Assembly (NCBI RefSeq): GCF_900230185.1
Contig: NZ_OCSR01000001.1
Span: forward strand, 5,146,001-5,210,000
Length of the DNA stretch: 64,000 nucleotides
From: Burkholderia sp. OK233
GTDB taxonomy: Bacteria > Pseudomonadota > Gammaproteobacteria > Burkholderiales > Burkholderiaceae
Direction: 5' to 3'
Shown here: one piece after another, positions 25,251 through 34,384 of the stretch
How positions within the stretch are numbered: position 1 is the first letter of the stretch
Layout: each line of letters starts with the position of its first letter
Made by a program: the position numbers and the translations under genes
The notes under the pieces: model-generated
Told to the model about the DNA's origin: nothing
Database searches by the model: none
The model's input: only the letters and a program-made list of their open reading frames with translations

Positions 25251-26561
25251 TCAGCGTGCCGGCAGTGCTTCGGGTGCATCGGCACGACGGTGTTTCAGCG
25301 CATCCAACGCGACGATGCACGACAACGAGATGCCTGCGAGGCACGTGTAAAACACCGCAAGCGGCCACCATTGCCCGGTAAATTTGTGCGCGAGCCATGT
25401 CCCTGCCAGCGGCGTCAGACCACCCGCGATCGCGCCGCACACCTGGTACGACAGCGAGATCGCCGAATAACGTACCCGCACCGGAAACACACCGCTGACA
25501 AAGCCCGCAATCACCGAATAGAAACTCGCCATGCACACCACGGCAAGCGCAATGCCGACAATCATCGACAGTCGGTTGCCGCTCTGCACGAGCGTGAACA
25601 TCGGATACGGCGAGAGCATCGCGGCGAACGCGGCCAACTTGAGGAAGCGCGCACCGCCGATCTTTTCAGCGAGCCATGCGGCGAGCGGTTGCGACAGAAA
25701 CTGGATGATTGCGACCGCGAACAGGCAATCGAGAATCAGCGATTTCGACACGCCGATGTTTTGCGTGGTGTACGAAATCATGAAAGTGTTGGTGAAGTAC
25801 ACGCCCGCAATGCCGATCGTGTTCGCGCCGATGCACAGTGCAACGAGCGCGCCGGAAGAACGGAACACTTCGGCAATCGGCAACTCGACGGTACGCTTCG
25901 CCTCTTTCTCGCGCTGGAATTCCGGTGACTCGTTCACACCGATGCGAATGAAAATGCCCACCGCGAGCAACAGCGCGCTCGCCAGAAACGGCAGCCGCCA
26001 GCCATACGCGATGAAATCGTCGTGCGGCATCGCCGTGACCGCGCGAAATGCGATCAGCGAGAGAATCAGTCCGGCCGGGCTGCCCAGTTGCGCGAACGAA
26101 GCGAAGAAAGTACGCCGCCCTTTCGGCGCATGTTCGCCGGCCATCAGCACGGCACCGCCCCACTCGCCACCCACCGCCACGCCTTGCACCACCCGCAGCA
26201 ACACCAGCAGCACAGGCGCGAGCACACCCACCTTCGTATATGCCGGCAGCAAGCCGACGCACACGGTGGCGACCCCCATCATCATCAGCGTGGTCATCAG
26301 CGCCTTCTTGCGGCCGATGCGGTCGCCCAGGTGGCCGAAGATCACGCCGCCCAACGGTCGCGCAAAGAAGCCCACCGCGAAGGTCGCAAACGACGCCATC
26401 GTGCTGACAAACGGGTCATGCGAGGGGAAGTACAACTCGCCGAACACCAGCGCGGCCGCGGTGGCATAGATGTAGAAGTCATACCACTCGATCATCGTGC
26501 CGATGAAAGCGGCGCTGGCCGCTCGCACGGGCTGGCGGGTGGCTTGGGGTGAAGCGTTCAT
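25251..26561 (-). CDS. MHS-family MFS transporter
   Basis: A 436-residue, 12-helix major-facilitator protein of the metabolite:H+ symporter family. The start IGTMIEWYDFYIYATAAALV and the loop GHLGDRIGRKKAL (GxxxDRxGRR-type loop 2-3 motif) are diagnostic. The ATG at 26561 is preferred; the extension to 26693 runs across the promoter region. It is the first gene of a two-gene unit with the acetylpolyamine amidohydrolase and diverges from a LysR gene 130 bases away. Confidence 0.92.
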   Translation of the reverse strand: MNASPQATRQPVRAASAAFIGTMIEWYDFYIYATAAALVFGELYFPSHDPFVSTMASFATFAVGFFARPLGGVIFGHLGDRIGRKKALMTTLMMMGVATVCVGLLPAYTKVGVLAPVLLVLLRVVQGVAVGGEWGGAVLMAGEHAPKGRRTFFASFAQLGSPAGLILSLIAFRAVTAMPHDDFIAYGWRLPFLASALLLAVGIFIRIGVNESPEFQREKEAKRTVELPIAEVFRSSGALVALCIGANTIGIAGVYFTNTFMISYTTQNIGVSKSLILDCLFAVAIIQFLSQPLAAWLAEKIGGARFLKLAAFAAMLSPYPMFTLVQSGNRLSMIVGIALAVVCMASFYSVIAGFVSGVFPVRVRYSAISLSYQVCGAIAGGLTPLAGTWLAHKFTGQWWPLAVFYTCLAGISLSCIVALDALKHRRADAPEALPAR

Positions 26562-26581
26562 GGCGGCTCCTCTGTCGCGAT

Positions 26582-26595
26582 GCCTGATATCAGGC
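26582..26595. promoter_or_regulatory. 14-bp perfect palindrome in the MHS-LysR divergent promoter
   Basis: GCCTGATATCAGGC is self-complementary over 14 bases. It lies 20 bases before the transporter start and about 100 before the LysR start. A second, looser inverted repeat (AGTCA and TGACT, 18 bases apart) lies nearer the LysR gene. Confidence 0.5.
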
Positions 26596-26691
26596 CATCT
26601 TGTGAGGTGTTTTATCGCCAGCCATAAAATATTAGTCAAATTTCGGTTTATTATCCTGACTATAAATCTGGCTAATGTCGAAGGTGATTCC

Positions 26692-27660
26692 ATGACTCAG
26701 TTGCGCGCGGACGTCACGCGTTTTTTGAATGACCGGCTCGACTGGAACCTGCTGCGCACCTTCCTCGTGATCATGCAGGAGCGCAGCGTCAGCCGTGCCG
26801 CGGCCCGTTTGCACCTGACGCAACCTGCAGTTAGCCAGGCGCTCAAACGGCTCGAAGACACGCTGGGACGCAATCTGATCCAGCGCCGCGGCCCGCACTT
26901 CGAACCGACCCGCGCCGGCGAGGAGGTGTACCGCATCGCCAGCGATATTTACGGCCACATGTCGCGGCTGGAAACCGAACTCGACGACCGCAGCGACGAC
27001 ATCACCGGGTCGATCCGGCTCCTGTCGGTGAGCCGGATCGACTCCGGCGTCTACGACGAATTCCTCGCGGAATTCCACAAGACCTATCCGCGTGTGGATT
27101 TGCAGATCGAAGTGATGCGCTCGTCGGACATCATCTCGTCGCTGCTGCAAAAAACGGCCACGGCCGGGCTCGGCTTGTGCCGCACGCCCGTCGACAAACT
27201 CGAACAGCGCTGCTTTCTGCGGCAACGGTATGCGCTTTTCTGCGGGCGGCATCATCGGCTGTTCGGGCGGCATGCACTGTCGATCGATCAATTGCTGGCG
27301 GAAAACTTCGTATCGTTCACCAGCGACCAGATCGGCGACAGCCTCTCACCGCTCACCGTGTTTCGCGATCAGCGCGGCTTTACCGGCCGCATCGTGGCGG
27401 CCTCGCCGAGCCTCGACGAAGTGCGGCGGCTGATCTTCGCCGGCTATGGCATCGGCTGCCTGCCGGAGCACATCGTGCGCGACGATCTCGCGCAGCAGCG
27501 GCTGTGGCGTCTGCCACCCGAAGAGGGTCTGGTCGACGTCGACATCGATCTGCTGTGGCTGCGCGCACGCAAGATGAATGCCGCCGAGCAGGCGTTTCTT
27601 GACGGGATGGAGCGCACGATGCAACGCTATGCGCTACCCGAGCGGCTTGCGCCGCGCTAA
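26692..27660 (+). CDS. LysR family transcriptional regulator
   Basis: A 322-residue LysR-type regulator with an N-terminal extension of about 20 residues before the winged helix (DWNLLRTFLVIMQERSVSRA then AARLHLTQPAVSQALKRLED). The effector domain follows, with SLDEVRRLIFAGYGIGCLPE near the end. GAAGGTG precedes the ATG at 26692. It diverges from the MHS transporter/acetylpolyamine amidohydrolase unit and is the obvious candidate to control it. Confidence 0.92.
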   Translation: MTQLRADVTRFLNDRLDWNLLRTFLVIMQERSVSRAAARLHLTQPAVSQALKRLEDTLGRNLIQRRGPHFEPTRAGEEVYRIASDIYGHMSRLETELDDRSDDITGSIRLLSVSRIDSGVYDEFLAEFHKTYPRVDLQIEVMRSSDIISSLLQKTATAGLGLCRTPVDKLEQRCFLRQRYALFCGRHHRLFGRHALSIDQLLAENFVSFTSDQIGDSLSPLTVFRDQRGFTGRIVAASPSLDEVRRLIFAGYGIGCLPEHIVRDDLAQQRLWRLPPEEGLVDVDIDLLWLRARKMNAAEQAFLDGMERTMQRYALPERLAPR

Positions 27661-27814
27661 CCGAAGATGAGCCCGATGGTTCACCGATTTCCGCATTTGC
27701 GGATGAACGCGATCTGCACCGCCACACTTGCCAGCACGGCCAACGCGCCCAGCGTATCCAGAATAGTCGACCACACAATCCAGCCCTCCCTGCTTCACGC
27801 TCCTCACTTCCTGA

Positions 27815-28564
27815 TCAAACGAATGCACGCACCAGTAACTGAATCCCCAAGCCGAGCAGACAAAGAAAAAACCATCGGCGGAAAGTTGTCGGGCTAATGT
27901 GCCCGCGCACCCGTTGACCGATCCACATGCCGAGCAAGGCGGGTACTACGGCGCAAAGCGACTCGCCAAGGCTGTCGACCGCAAATGCATGCTCCCGTGT
28001 CAGTCCGATAGCGAGCGCGATGGTGGAAACGGTGAACGACAGGCCGAGTGCCTGAACCAGATCTTCTTTCTTTAACGTCAGCCCCTGAAGATAAGGCACC
28101 GCCGGCACGACGAACACCCCTGTCCCTCCGGTGATCGCGCCGGTGACCACGCCGATCGCCGGCGACAGCCAGCGCTCGTGCCGCGCCGGCACCGAGAAGC
28201 GCCACGCCATCAGCCCCGTCGCGGCATAGAGCGTCAACGCGGCGCCCAATCCGGCCACGGCCCATTCGCCACCGCCGCCGGCAATGAACGACGCAGCCGC
28301 GAGCGTGCCCGCAACAATGCCCACCATCATCGGCCACAAACGCTTGACCAGCGCCCGCACGCTGGGCCCCGCGAACAGTTGCCAGACGTTCGTGACGAAC
28401 GACGGCAGCAACAGCATCGCGGCCGCCTGCGCCGGCAGCATCAGCGTGCCGAGCACGCCCATGGCGACGGTCGGCAGGCCCATGCCGGTCACGCCCTTGA
28501 CGAAGCCGGCCAGCACGAACGTCGCGGCAACCACGCTCGCATGCAGAGCCAAAGAAGAGGTCAT
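27815..28564 (-). CDS. TauE/SafE-family membrane permease
   Basis: A 249-residue integral membrane protein with about eight hydrophobic helices. The paired Gly-rich repeats, GFVKGVTGMGLPTVAMGVLG and GVVTGAITGGTGVFVVPAVP, are characteristic of TauE/SafE anion exporters (sulfite, sulfoacetate and similar). The ATG at 28564 is chosen to begin just before the first membrane helix. It diverges from a LysR gene at 28722, its probable regulator. Substrate unknown. Confidence 0.88.
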   Translation of the reverse strand: MTSSLALHASVVAATFVLAGFVKGVTGMGLPTVAMGVLGTLMLPAQAAAMLLLPSFVTNVWQLFAGPSVRALVKRLWPMMVGIVAGTLAAASFIAGGGGEWAVAGLGAALTLYAATGLMAWRFSVPARHERWLSPAIGVVTGAITGGTGVFVVPAVPYLQGLTLKKEDLVQALGLSFTVSTIALAIGLTREHAFAVDSLGESLCAVVPALLGMWIGQRVRGHISPTTFRRWFFLCLLGLGIQLLVRAFV

Positions 28565-28721
28565 CGGGATGGTGTTCTGGATGTCATGTCCGCGATTTTC
28601 GATTGCCGCAGCGCCGTCCACAATGCGTAAGATACGTACTGTGACTTAGGCTAGGGCTAAGGCTAAAACCGCAACTGCAACACTACAGCCGCGGTTACGA
28701 CACCCACTCGAATCCGACTCC

Positions 28722-29612
28722 ATGCGCTTCGACCTGATCGACCTCCGCCTTTTCCTGAACATTCTCGATACCGGCAGCATCACGCACGGCGCGGCGCGCG
28801 CGAACATGTCGCTGCCGTCGGCCAGCGCGCGTTTGCGCGGCATGGAAGACGCATTGGGCGTGCCGTTGCTGGAGCGGGGCCGGCGCGGCGTGGAGTCCAC
28901 GGCGACGGGCGATACGCTCGCGCATCATGCGCGACTCGTGCTCGGCCAGATCGACCGGATGCAAGGCGAGCTCGGCGAACATCAGGCCGGGAGCAAAGCC
29001 TGTATCCGCTTGTGGACCAATACCGCCGCGATCACCGAATTTTTGCCCTCCGCGGTCGGTCTGTTTTTGCGCGATCACCCCAACGTGCAGATCGATCTGA
29101 AGGAACGGCAAAGTAGCGAAACCGTGAAAGCGGTGCTGACCGGCGCGGCGGAGATCGGCATCATCTCGGATGCCGTCGAACACGGCGCGTTGCAGACGCT
29201 GCCCTTCGCCGTCGACAAACTGGTGCTGGTCACGAGCCGTGACGACCCGCTGGGCGCGCGGCGCCGCGTGACGCTTGCAGAGGTGGCTGACCGTGAATTC
29301 ATCGGTTTGAGCACGAGCAGCGCGCTGCACACGTACCTGGGCGAACGCGCCCTGCTATCCGGACAGCCGCTCAGCGTCCGGGCGCATATGCGAACCTTCG
29401 ACAGCATCTGCTGCATGGTCGAACAGGGTGCGGGCATCGCCATCGTGCCGGCCACCGCCGCGAAACGCTATCGCGGCACGCCGGGCATTCGCACGATCGA
29501 ACTGACGGACAGTTGGGCCACGCGTCAGTTGCTGATCTGCATGCGCGACCTGAACGCGCTGAAACGGCCGGAAAAGGCGCTGGTCCGGCATCTGGCGGGT
29601 GTCGAAGGATGA
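28722..29612 (+). CDS. LysR family transcriptional regulator
   Basis: A 296-residue LysR-type protein: LRLFLNILDTGSITHGAARA and NMSLPSASARLRGMEDALGV form the DNA-binding domain. The LPSAS helix, in place of the common TQPAVS, marks the subgroup often found beside TauE-type permeases. Effector-domain residues include VEQGAGIAIVPATAAKRY. It diverges from the TauE/SafE permease and ends 167 bases before the iacF-like reductase gene. Confidence 0.9.
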   Translation: MRFDLIDLRLFLNILDTGSITHGAARANMSLPSASARLRGMEDALGVPLLERGRRGVESTATGDTLAHHARLVLGQIDRMQGELGEHQAGSKACIRLWTNTAAITEFLPSAVGLFLRDHPNVQIDLKERQSSETVKAVLTGAAEIGIISDAVEHGALQTLPFAVDKLVLVTSRDDPLGARRRVTLAEVADREFIGLSTSSALHTYLGERALLSGQPLSVRAHMRTFDSICCMVEQGAGIAIVPATAAKRYRGTPGIRTIELTDSWATRQLLICMRDLNALKRPEKALVRHLAGVEG

Positions 29613-29779
29613 CGAGCGTGCATGGCTGGCACCTTATTATCAGTGTTACTTATTTCATAACCGATTTTTAATCGATTTGCCTGATTGTCGGTGGCTTCTT
29701 ATCCTTGACGCACAACCGGCCGCCGCGCATTGCATGCGGCGTCCGCTCTGCCCCTCTCTGTCCTTTGGCCAGCAAGATC

Positions 29780-30757
29780 ATGGAAAGAACTACCTTCAGC
29801 GTGCGCGTCGACAGCGTGCGTGACGAAGCGCACGGCGTGCGCTCGTTCAGCGTCTCGCGTCTGGACGGACAACCGTTCGACCGCTACGAACCCGGCGCGC
29901 ATATCGACGTCACCGTGCCCTCAGGCATCACGCGCCAATATTCCTTGTGCGGCGACCCGGATCATCGGGAAGCGCACCTGTTTGCCGTCAAACGTGAAGA
30001 CACCTCGCGCGGCGGCTCGCGCTCGCTGCATGACGACGTAACGGTCGGTTGCGAATTGACGATCGGCGCGCCGCGCAATCTGTTCCAGCTTGCGTCCGGC
30101 GCGAGCGAGCACATTCTGATTGCGGCAGGCATTGGTGTCACGCCGCTGTTGAGCATGGCCTATCGCCTGCTCAAGCGGAACGAGCGCTTTGTGTTGCATT
30201 ATTTCGCTCGGAGTGCGGAGCATGCGGCGTTCTTGCCGTTGCTGTCGCGCGCACCGTTCAGTGATTTCGTGCGGCCTCATTTCGGCGTCGAAAAAGAACA
30301 GCTCGATGCGGTTCTGGCCGACTGCGTGGCAAGTGCGAGCGAGGGTTCGCACATTTATACCTGCGGCCCGGGGCCCTTCATGGAGCGCGTGGTGGCGATC
30401 GGCGAACAGCGCGTGGCAGCCGAGGCGATTCACCTTGAACGCTTCGCCGCCGAGCCCGCTTCGGCGGCTAGCAGCGAATCTAACGCGCTCGATGCATTCG
30501 ACGTGCAGATCGCCAGCAGCGGCGCTACTGTCCATGTTGATAAAAATACGACGATCGTCGCGGCGCTGGCGTCGATCGGTATCGAAGTCGATACCTCATG
30601 CGGCGAAGGCGTATGCGGGACCTGTATGGTCGATGTGGTAAGCGGCACGCCCGAGCATCGCGACCATTGCCTGAGCAAAGCTGAAAGGGCTAGCGGCAAA
30701 GTGATCTGCTGCTGCGTCTCGCGCGCCACGTCACCGCTGCTGGTGCTTGATCTTTAA
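29780..30757 (+). CDS. iacF: Phthalate-dioxygenase-reductase-type oxidoreductase, probable IAA-pathway reductase
   Basis: A 325-residue flavo-iron-sulfur reductase: FMN/FAD domain with the RQYSLCG motif, NADH domain with LIAAGIGVTPLLSMA and YTCGPGPFM, and a C-terminal plant-type [2Fe-2S] ferredoxin with SCGEGVCGTCMVDVVSG and a fourth Cys in the HRDHCL segment. It passes electrons from NAD(P)H to an oxygenase. The ATG at 29780 is the first that gives a normal N-terminus. No oxygenase adjoins it; the nearest is IacC/IacD 5.7 kb away, across the catechol genes. In related Paraburkholderia an iacF gene lies beside cat genes, so it is called iacF with moderate confidence; a VanB-like demethylase reductase is the alternative. 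Confidence 0.8.
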   Translation: MERTTFSVRVDSVRDEAHGVRSFSVSRLDGQPFDRYEPGAHIDVTVPSGITRQYSLCGDPDHREAHLFAVKREDTSRGGSRSLHDDVTVGCELTIGAPRNLFQLASGASEHILIAAGIGVTPLLSMAYRLLKRNERFVLHYFARSAEHAAFLPLLSRAPFSDFVRPHFGVEKEQLDAVLADCVASASEGSHIYTCGPGPFMERVVAIGEQRVAAEAIHLERFAAEPASAASSESNALDAFDVQIASSGATVHVDKNTTIVAALASIGIEVDTSCGEGVCGTCMVDVVSGTPEHRDHCLSKAERASGKVICCCVSRATSPLLVLDL

Positions 30758-30775
30758 GGCTTTTTAATGCAGGCC

Positions 30776-30803
30776 AGGTGCTGCATTCGCAGCACCTTCT
30801 TCC
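30776..30803. terminator. Bidirectional-type hairpin between convergent iacF and catC
   Basis: AGGTGCTGC and GCAGCACCT form a perfect 9-bp stem around ATTC, followed on the plus strand by a T/C-rich tail. It lies between two converging stops (30757 and 30815). Confidence 0.7.
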
Positions 30804-30814
30804 TTTCCGCGCCC

Positions 30815-31105
30815 TTACCGGTCGTCGTCGCGAATCGACGATGCATGCCGGCACAGTGCGCGCACTTCGATATCCATATACGGGAACAACGGCAACTGGC
30901 TCAGCACGTCATGCAGATGCGCGGGGCTTTCCACATCGAACACGCTGATGTTTGCGTAGCGCCCGGCGATGCGCCACAAGTGCCGCCATACACCCTCCTC
31001 CTGCAGCTTCTGCGACATGGCTTTCTCATCGGATTTCAAGCGCGCGGCGCGTTCGGCGTCCATATCGAGCGGCAGGTTGACGGTCATCTCAACGTGAAAC
31101 AGCAT
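30815..31105 (-). CDS. catC: Muconolactone delta-isomerase
   Basis: A 96-residue protein of the muconolactone isomerase family, of the usual length. It opens with MLFHVEMTVNLPLDMDAERA and contains GVWRHLWRIAGRYANISVFD and LSQLPLFPYMDIEV, all conserved in CatC. It converts muconolactone to beta-ketoadipate enol-lactone, the third step of the catechol ortho-cleavage pathway. It lies downstream of catA on the same strand, separated by 133 bases, and its stop converges with iacF. Confidence 0.95.
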   Translation of the reverse strand: MLFHVEMTVNLPLDMDAERAARLKSDEKAMSQKLQEEGVWRHLWRIAGRYANISVFDVESPAHLHDVLSQLPLFPYMDIEVRALCRHASSIRDDDR

Positions 31106-31238
31106 GCTTGCTCTCCTTCTCTGATCGGTAATGAAAAACCCCGACTAGGCGGAATACTCCGCCGCGCAGCCAGGGTCGATAGATTCATGCGGTACGTCTA
31201 TGCGTTTTCAGGCGTTGGCGCGTTAGAGCGCTGCAGCC

Positions 31239-32147
31239 TCAGGCTTCGGCGCGCGGCCGTTCCACTTCAGCTCCCGGCAGGTTGTCGCGCTCCTTGAACA
31301 GCGTGAAGTCGAAGTCGATCAGCGCAAACTGACCTTCCACGCCATAAGGCTTGCCTTCCGCGCCCTCGGCCTGCTTGACCGCCGGCACGAGACCGTCGCG
31401 CGTGGCGAACGCAAAGTCGTCCCACAGATACGGATCGCCGTCGATGTTGATCTGCGTGGTCAGCTTGCGGCAGCCCGGCGCCGAAACAAAGAAGTGGATA
31501 TGCGCCGGACGATGCCCATGACGGCCCAACTGATCGAGCAACAACTGCGTCTGCCCTTGCGGCGGCACCGAGTAACCGACCGGCACCACACTGCGGAAGC
31601 TGTATTTGCCTTCGGCATCCGTGCGAATCGAGCGGCGCAGATTGAAAGCCGGCTGCGACTTGTCGAAGTACGAGTAGTTGCCGAGATGATTCGCGTGCCA
31701 CACTTCAACCAGCGCATTCGCGAGCGGCTTGCCGTCTTCGGCAAACACGCGGCCACGCATCACCAGCGTCTGACCGGGATCGGTACCGTCATCGAGTCGT
31801 GCGTGCCCGTCGGACACCGGTGCGCCCGCCACATACAGCGGTCCTTCGATGGTGCGCGGCGTGCCGCCTTCAATACCAGCCTTGGCTTCCGCTTCGTCCA
31901 TACGCAGATCGAGAAAATGCTCGAAGCCGAGGCCCGCGGCCAACAGGCCGAGCTCGCCGCTCTTGCCTGCGTCGCCGAGATAGTTCAGCGCGGTCCAGAA
32001 CTCGGCCGGCTGCACGTCGAGGTCTTCGATCGTATAGAACAGATCCTGGATGATGCGGTTGACGATCTGCTTCGTGCGCGGATTGCCTTCACGGGTGGCG
32101 CTGTCGTTGAATTTCTGCAGCAGTGCGTCGATAGCTTGCTTGTTCAT
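31239..32147 (-). CDS. catA: Catechol 1,2-dioxygenase
   Basis: A 302-residue intradiol dioxygenase that cleaves catechol to cis,cis-muconate. The four non-haem Fe(III) ligands are visible: Tyr158 (HLGNYSYFD), Tyr192 (VPVGYSVP), His216 and His218 (HRPAHIHFFV). The N-terminal helical dimerisation domain (KQIVNRIIQDLFYTIED) is present. GGAGAT precedes the ATG. It lies between catB and catC. Here it should receive catechol made by the neighbouring iac genes. Confidence 0.97.
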   Translation of the reverse strand: MNKQAIDALLQKFNDSATREGNPRTKQIVNRIIQDLFYTIEDLDVQPAEFWTALNYLGDAGKSGELGLLAAGLGFEHFLDLRMDEAEAKAGIEGGTPRTIEGPLYVAGAPVSDGHARLDDGTDPGQTLVMRGRVFAEDGKPLANALVEVWHANHLGNYSYFDKSQPAFNLRRSIRTDAEGKYSFRSVVPVGYSVPPQGQTQLLLDQLGRHGHRPAHIHFFVSAPGCRKLTTQINIDGDPYLWDDFAFATRDGLVPAVKQAEGAEGKPYGVEGQFALIDFDFTLFKERDNLPGAEVERPRAEA

Positions 32148-32194
32148 GGGGTATCTCCTTCGTTTAATGTTCTCGGCGGTTAGCGGATGAACCG

Positions 32195-33352
32195 TCAGTT
32201 CGTGGTAACGCTTGCGCCTTTGCGCGTATCGCGCCGCAAGCGGTCGATCTTGTCCCAGTCGAGCGTGATGCCGAGACCGGGGCCTTGTGGAAGATGCAAC
32301 GCAAAGTTTTCGTAGCGCAGCGGCTCGGTGAGAATCTCTTCGGTCAGCAGCAACGGCCCAAAGAGTTCAGTGCCCCACTTCAGTTCGCCGAAGGTGCTGA
32401 AGAGCTGCGCCGAGGCAATCGTGCCCACTGCGCCTTCGAGCATCGTGCCGCCATACAGGTCGATGTTCGCGGCGAGCGCAATCGCCGCCACCTGCGCGGC
32501 GCCAGTCAGGCCGCCCGATTGCGCGATCTTGATGGCGAAGACGTCGGCCGCACGCGCACTGGCGATGGCGAATGCGTCCGCCGGGCCGTGCAATGCTTCG
32601 TCCGCCATGATCGGCACCTGAGCGAGATCCGTCAGACGTTTAAGGCCCGCCCGGTTCTCCGCGGCAATCGGCTGCTCGATCAGCGCAATGCCTGCATCGG
32701 CGAAGCGCTTGCCGGCCCAGATCGCTTCGGATTCGGTCCATGCCTGGTTCACGTCGACACGCACTTCACCGCGGCCTTCCAGTGCTTTCTGAATCGCCAC
32801 GACGTGCGCGACGTCATCGGCAAGCGCACGCGAACCGATCTTCAGCTTGAACACGCGATGCCGCTTCGTTTCGAAAACGCGCTCGGCTTCGTCGATATCG
32901 CGGGTCGTGTCGCCACTTGCGAGGGTCCACGCCACGTCCACCGAATCGCGTACTCGGCCGCCGAACAGCTCCGACAGGGGCACGCCGAGACGCTGCGCCT
33001 GGGCATCGAACAAGGCGGTTTCAACCGCGGATTTCGCAAAGCGGTTGCCCTGAAACAGCGCGCGCAGCTTCGCCATCGCCGCGCCTGGACGGGTTGCGTC
33101 CATGTCCTTGAGCAGCGGCGCGAAGTACGTATCGATGTTGACCTTGATACTTTCCGGGCTTTCCTCGCCATACGCGAGGCCGCCGATGGTCGTGCCCTCG
33201 CCCACGCCGACCACGCCGTCGGCGCAGCGGATGCGCACCAGCACGAGCGTCTGGCAATTCATCGTTGCAACCGAAAGCCGGTGCGGACGAATCGTCGGTA
33301 CGTCGACGAGAATCGTCTCCACGCTCTCGATCTTCACGGGTGTTGCTATCAT
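32195..33352 (-). CDS. catB: Muconate cycloisomerase
   Basis: A 385-residue enolase-superfamily enzyme that lactonises cis,cis-muconate to muconolactone. The KxK motif (VFKLKIG) carries the catalytic lysine, and metal ligands are in VRVDVNQAW, LIEQPIAAEN and IMADEALHGP. The ATG at 33352 has AGGAGAG upstream in the coding direction and is preferred to the 29-residue extension from 33439, which overlaps the CatR site. It is the first gene of the catB-catA-catC run and diverges from catR. Confidence 0.95.
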   Translation of the reverse strand: MIATPVKIESVETILVDVPTIRPHRLSVATMNCQTLVLVRIRCADGVVGVGEGTTIGGLAYGEESPESIKVNIDTYFAPLLKDMDATRPGAAMAKLRALFQGNRFAKSAVETALFDAQAQRLGVPLSELFGGRVRDSVDVAWTLASGDTTRDIDEAERVFETKRHRVFKLKIGSRALADDVAHVVAIQKALEGRGEVRVDVNQAWTESEAIWAGKRFADAGIALIEQPIAAENRAGLKRLTDLAQVPIMADEALHGPADAFAIASARAADVFAIKIAQSGGLTGAAQVAAIALAANIDLYGGTMLEGAVGTIASAQLFSTFGELKWGTELFGPLLLTEEILTEPLRYENFALHLPQGPGLGITLDWDKIDRLRRDTRKGASVTTN

Positions 33353-33437
33353 TCGGTGCTCTCCTGAACTGCTTTCATGAGAGCCCCATAGTAGAAACAA
33401 CCCGCGAAGCAGTCCAACACCGATTCCGACTACTTCC

Positions 33438-33452
33438 ATACCTTAGGGGTAT
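33438..33452. promoter_or_regulatory. CatR/BenM-type operator ATAC-N7-GTAT
   Basis: ATAC (33438-33441), seven bases, then GTAT (33449-33452), exactly matching the consensus of the CatM/BenM/CatR group. It ends two bases before the catR ATG and 86 bases before the catB start, as expected for a site through which CatR activates catB and represses itself. Confidence 0.8.
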
Positions 33453-33454
33453 GC

Positions 33455-34342
33455 ATGGAACTTCGCCAACTCCGCTATTTCATCGCGGTCGCGGAAGAAA
33501 TGAACATCACGCGGGCCGCGAATCGCCTGCATATGACGCAGCCGCCGCTTAGCCGCCAGATCCAGCAGATCGAGGAAAGCGTTGGCCTCGCGCTGTTCGA
33601 GCGCGGCTCGCGGCCGCTGCGGCTGACCGAAGCCGGCCGCATTTTCTATGCGCAGGCCAAGCGTCTGGTCGACGACGCCGACGAACTCGCCCCGCTCACC
33701 CGGCGCCTCGCGCAACTGGCCGAACGCATCGTGATCGGCTTCGTGCCGTCCACGCTCTATGGCGCCTTGCCCGAGGTAATCCGTGCGTTTCGTGAGGCGG
33801 CGCCGCATATCGAGTTGTCGCTGATCGAAATGTTTACGATCGAGCAACTCGGCGCGCTCAAAGGCGGCCGTATCGACGTGGGTTTCGGCCGCTTGCGTTT
33901 CGACGATGCGCAACTGGCGCGCGAAGTGCTCGTCGAAGAACGGATGATTGCCGCATTGCCGCAAAACCACCCGCTCGCACGCCAGAAAAAGCCGCTGACG
34001 CTTGCCGCGCTCGCCGAGGAAACGCTGATCGTCTATCCGAGCACGCCGCGGCCGAGCTATGCGGACCAGCAGCTATCGGCGATGCACGACCATGCGCTGG
34101 AGCCGAAAGCGGTTCATGAAGTGAGGGAGTTGCAAACCGCGCTGGGGCTGGTTGCGGCGCAGGTCGGCGTGTGTCTCGTGCCGGAAAGCGTCGAGGGTTT
34201 GCGCGCACATGGCGTGGTGTACCGGCCGATTCCGGCGGCCAATATCTCGTCGCCGATCATCATGAGCCGACGCTTGCAGGATGAGTCGCCGACGACCACG
34301 TTGTTGTGTTCGTTGGCGCGGGAGTTGTTCAAACGGGGTTGA
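33455..34342 (+). CDS. catR: LysR family regulator of catechol catabolism
   Basis: A 295-residue LysR-type protein highly similar in pattern to CatR/BenM/CatM: MELRQLRYFIAVAEEMNITR, ANRLHMTQPPLSRQIQQIEE, then GLALFERGSRPLRLTEAG. The effector domain carries VIGFVPSTLYGALPEVIRAF, the segment that binds cis,cis-muconate in the family. It diverges from catB with an ATAC-N7-GTAT site between them. Muconate-dependent activation of catBAC is the expected role. Confidence 0.92.
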   Translation: MELRQLRYFIAVAEEMNITRAANRLHMTQPPLSRQIQQIEESVGLALFERGSRPLRLTEAGRIFYAQAKRLVDDADELAPLTRRLAQLAERIVIGFVPSTLYGALPEVIRAFREAAPHIELSLIEMFTIEQLGALKGGRIDVGFGRLRFDDAQLAREVLVEERMIAALPQNHPLARQKKPLTLAALAEETLIVYPSTPRPSYADQQLSAMHDHALEPKAVHEVRELQTALGLVAAQVGVCLVPESVEGLRAHGVVYRPIPAANISSPIIMSRRLQDESPTTTLLCSLARELFKRG

Positions 34343-34355
34343 AGGTGCAGAAGGA

Positions 34356-34380
34356 GGCGCGCAACAGTCCGTCGCGCGCC
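34356..34380. terminator. Hairpin between convergent catR and LysR gene
   Basis: GGCGCGC and GCGCGCC form a 7-bp GC stem with an 11-base loop in the 42-base gap between two converging stops. There is no T-run; a shared transcription-end role is plausible. Confidence 0.45.
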
Positions 34381-34384
34381 GATC

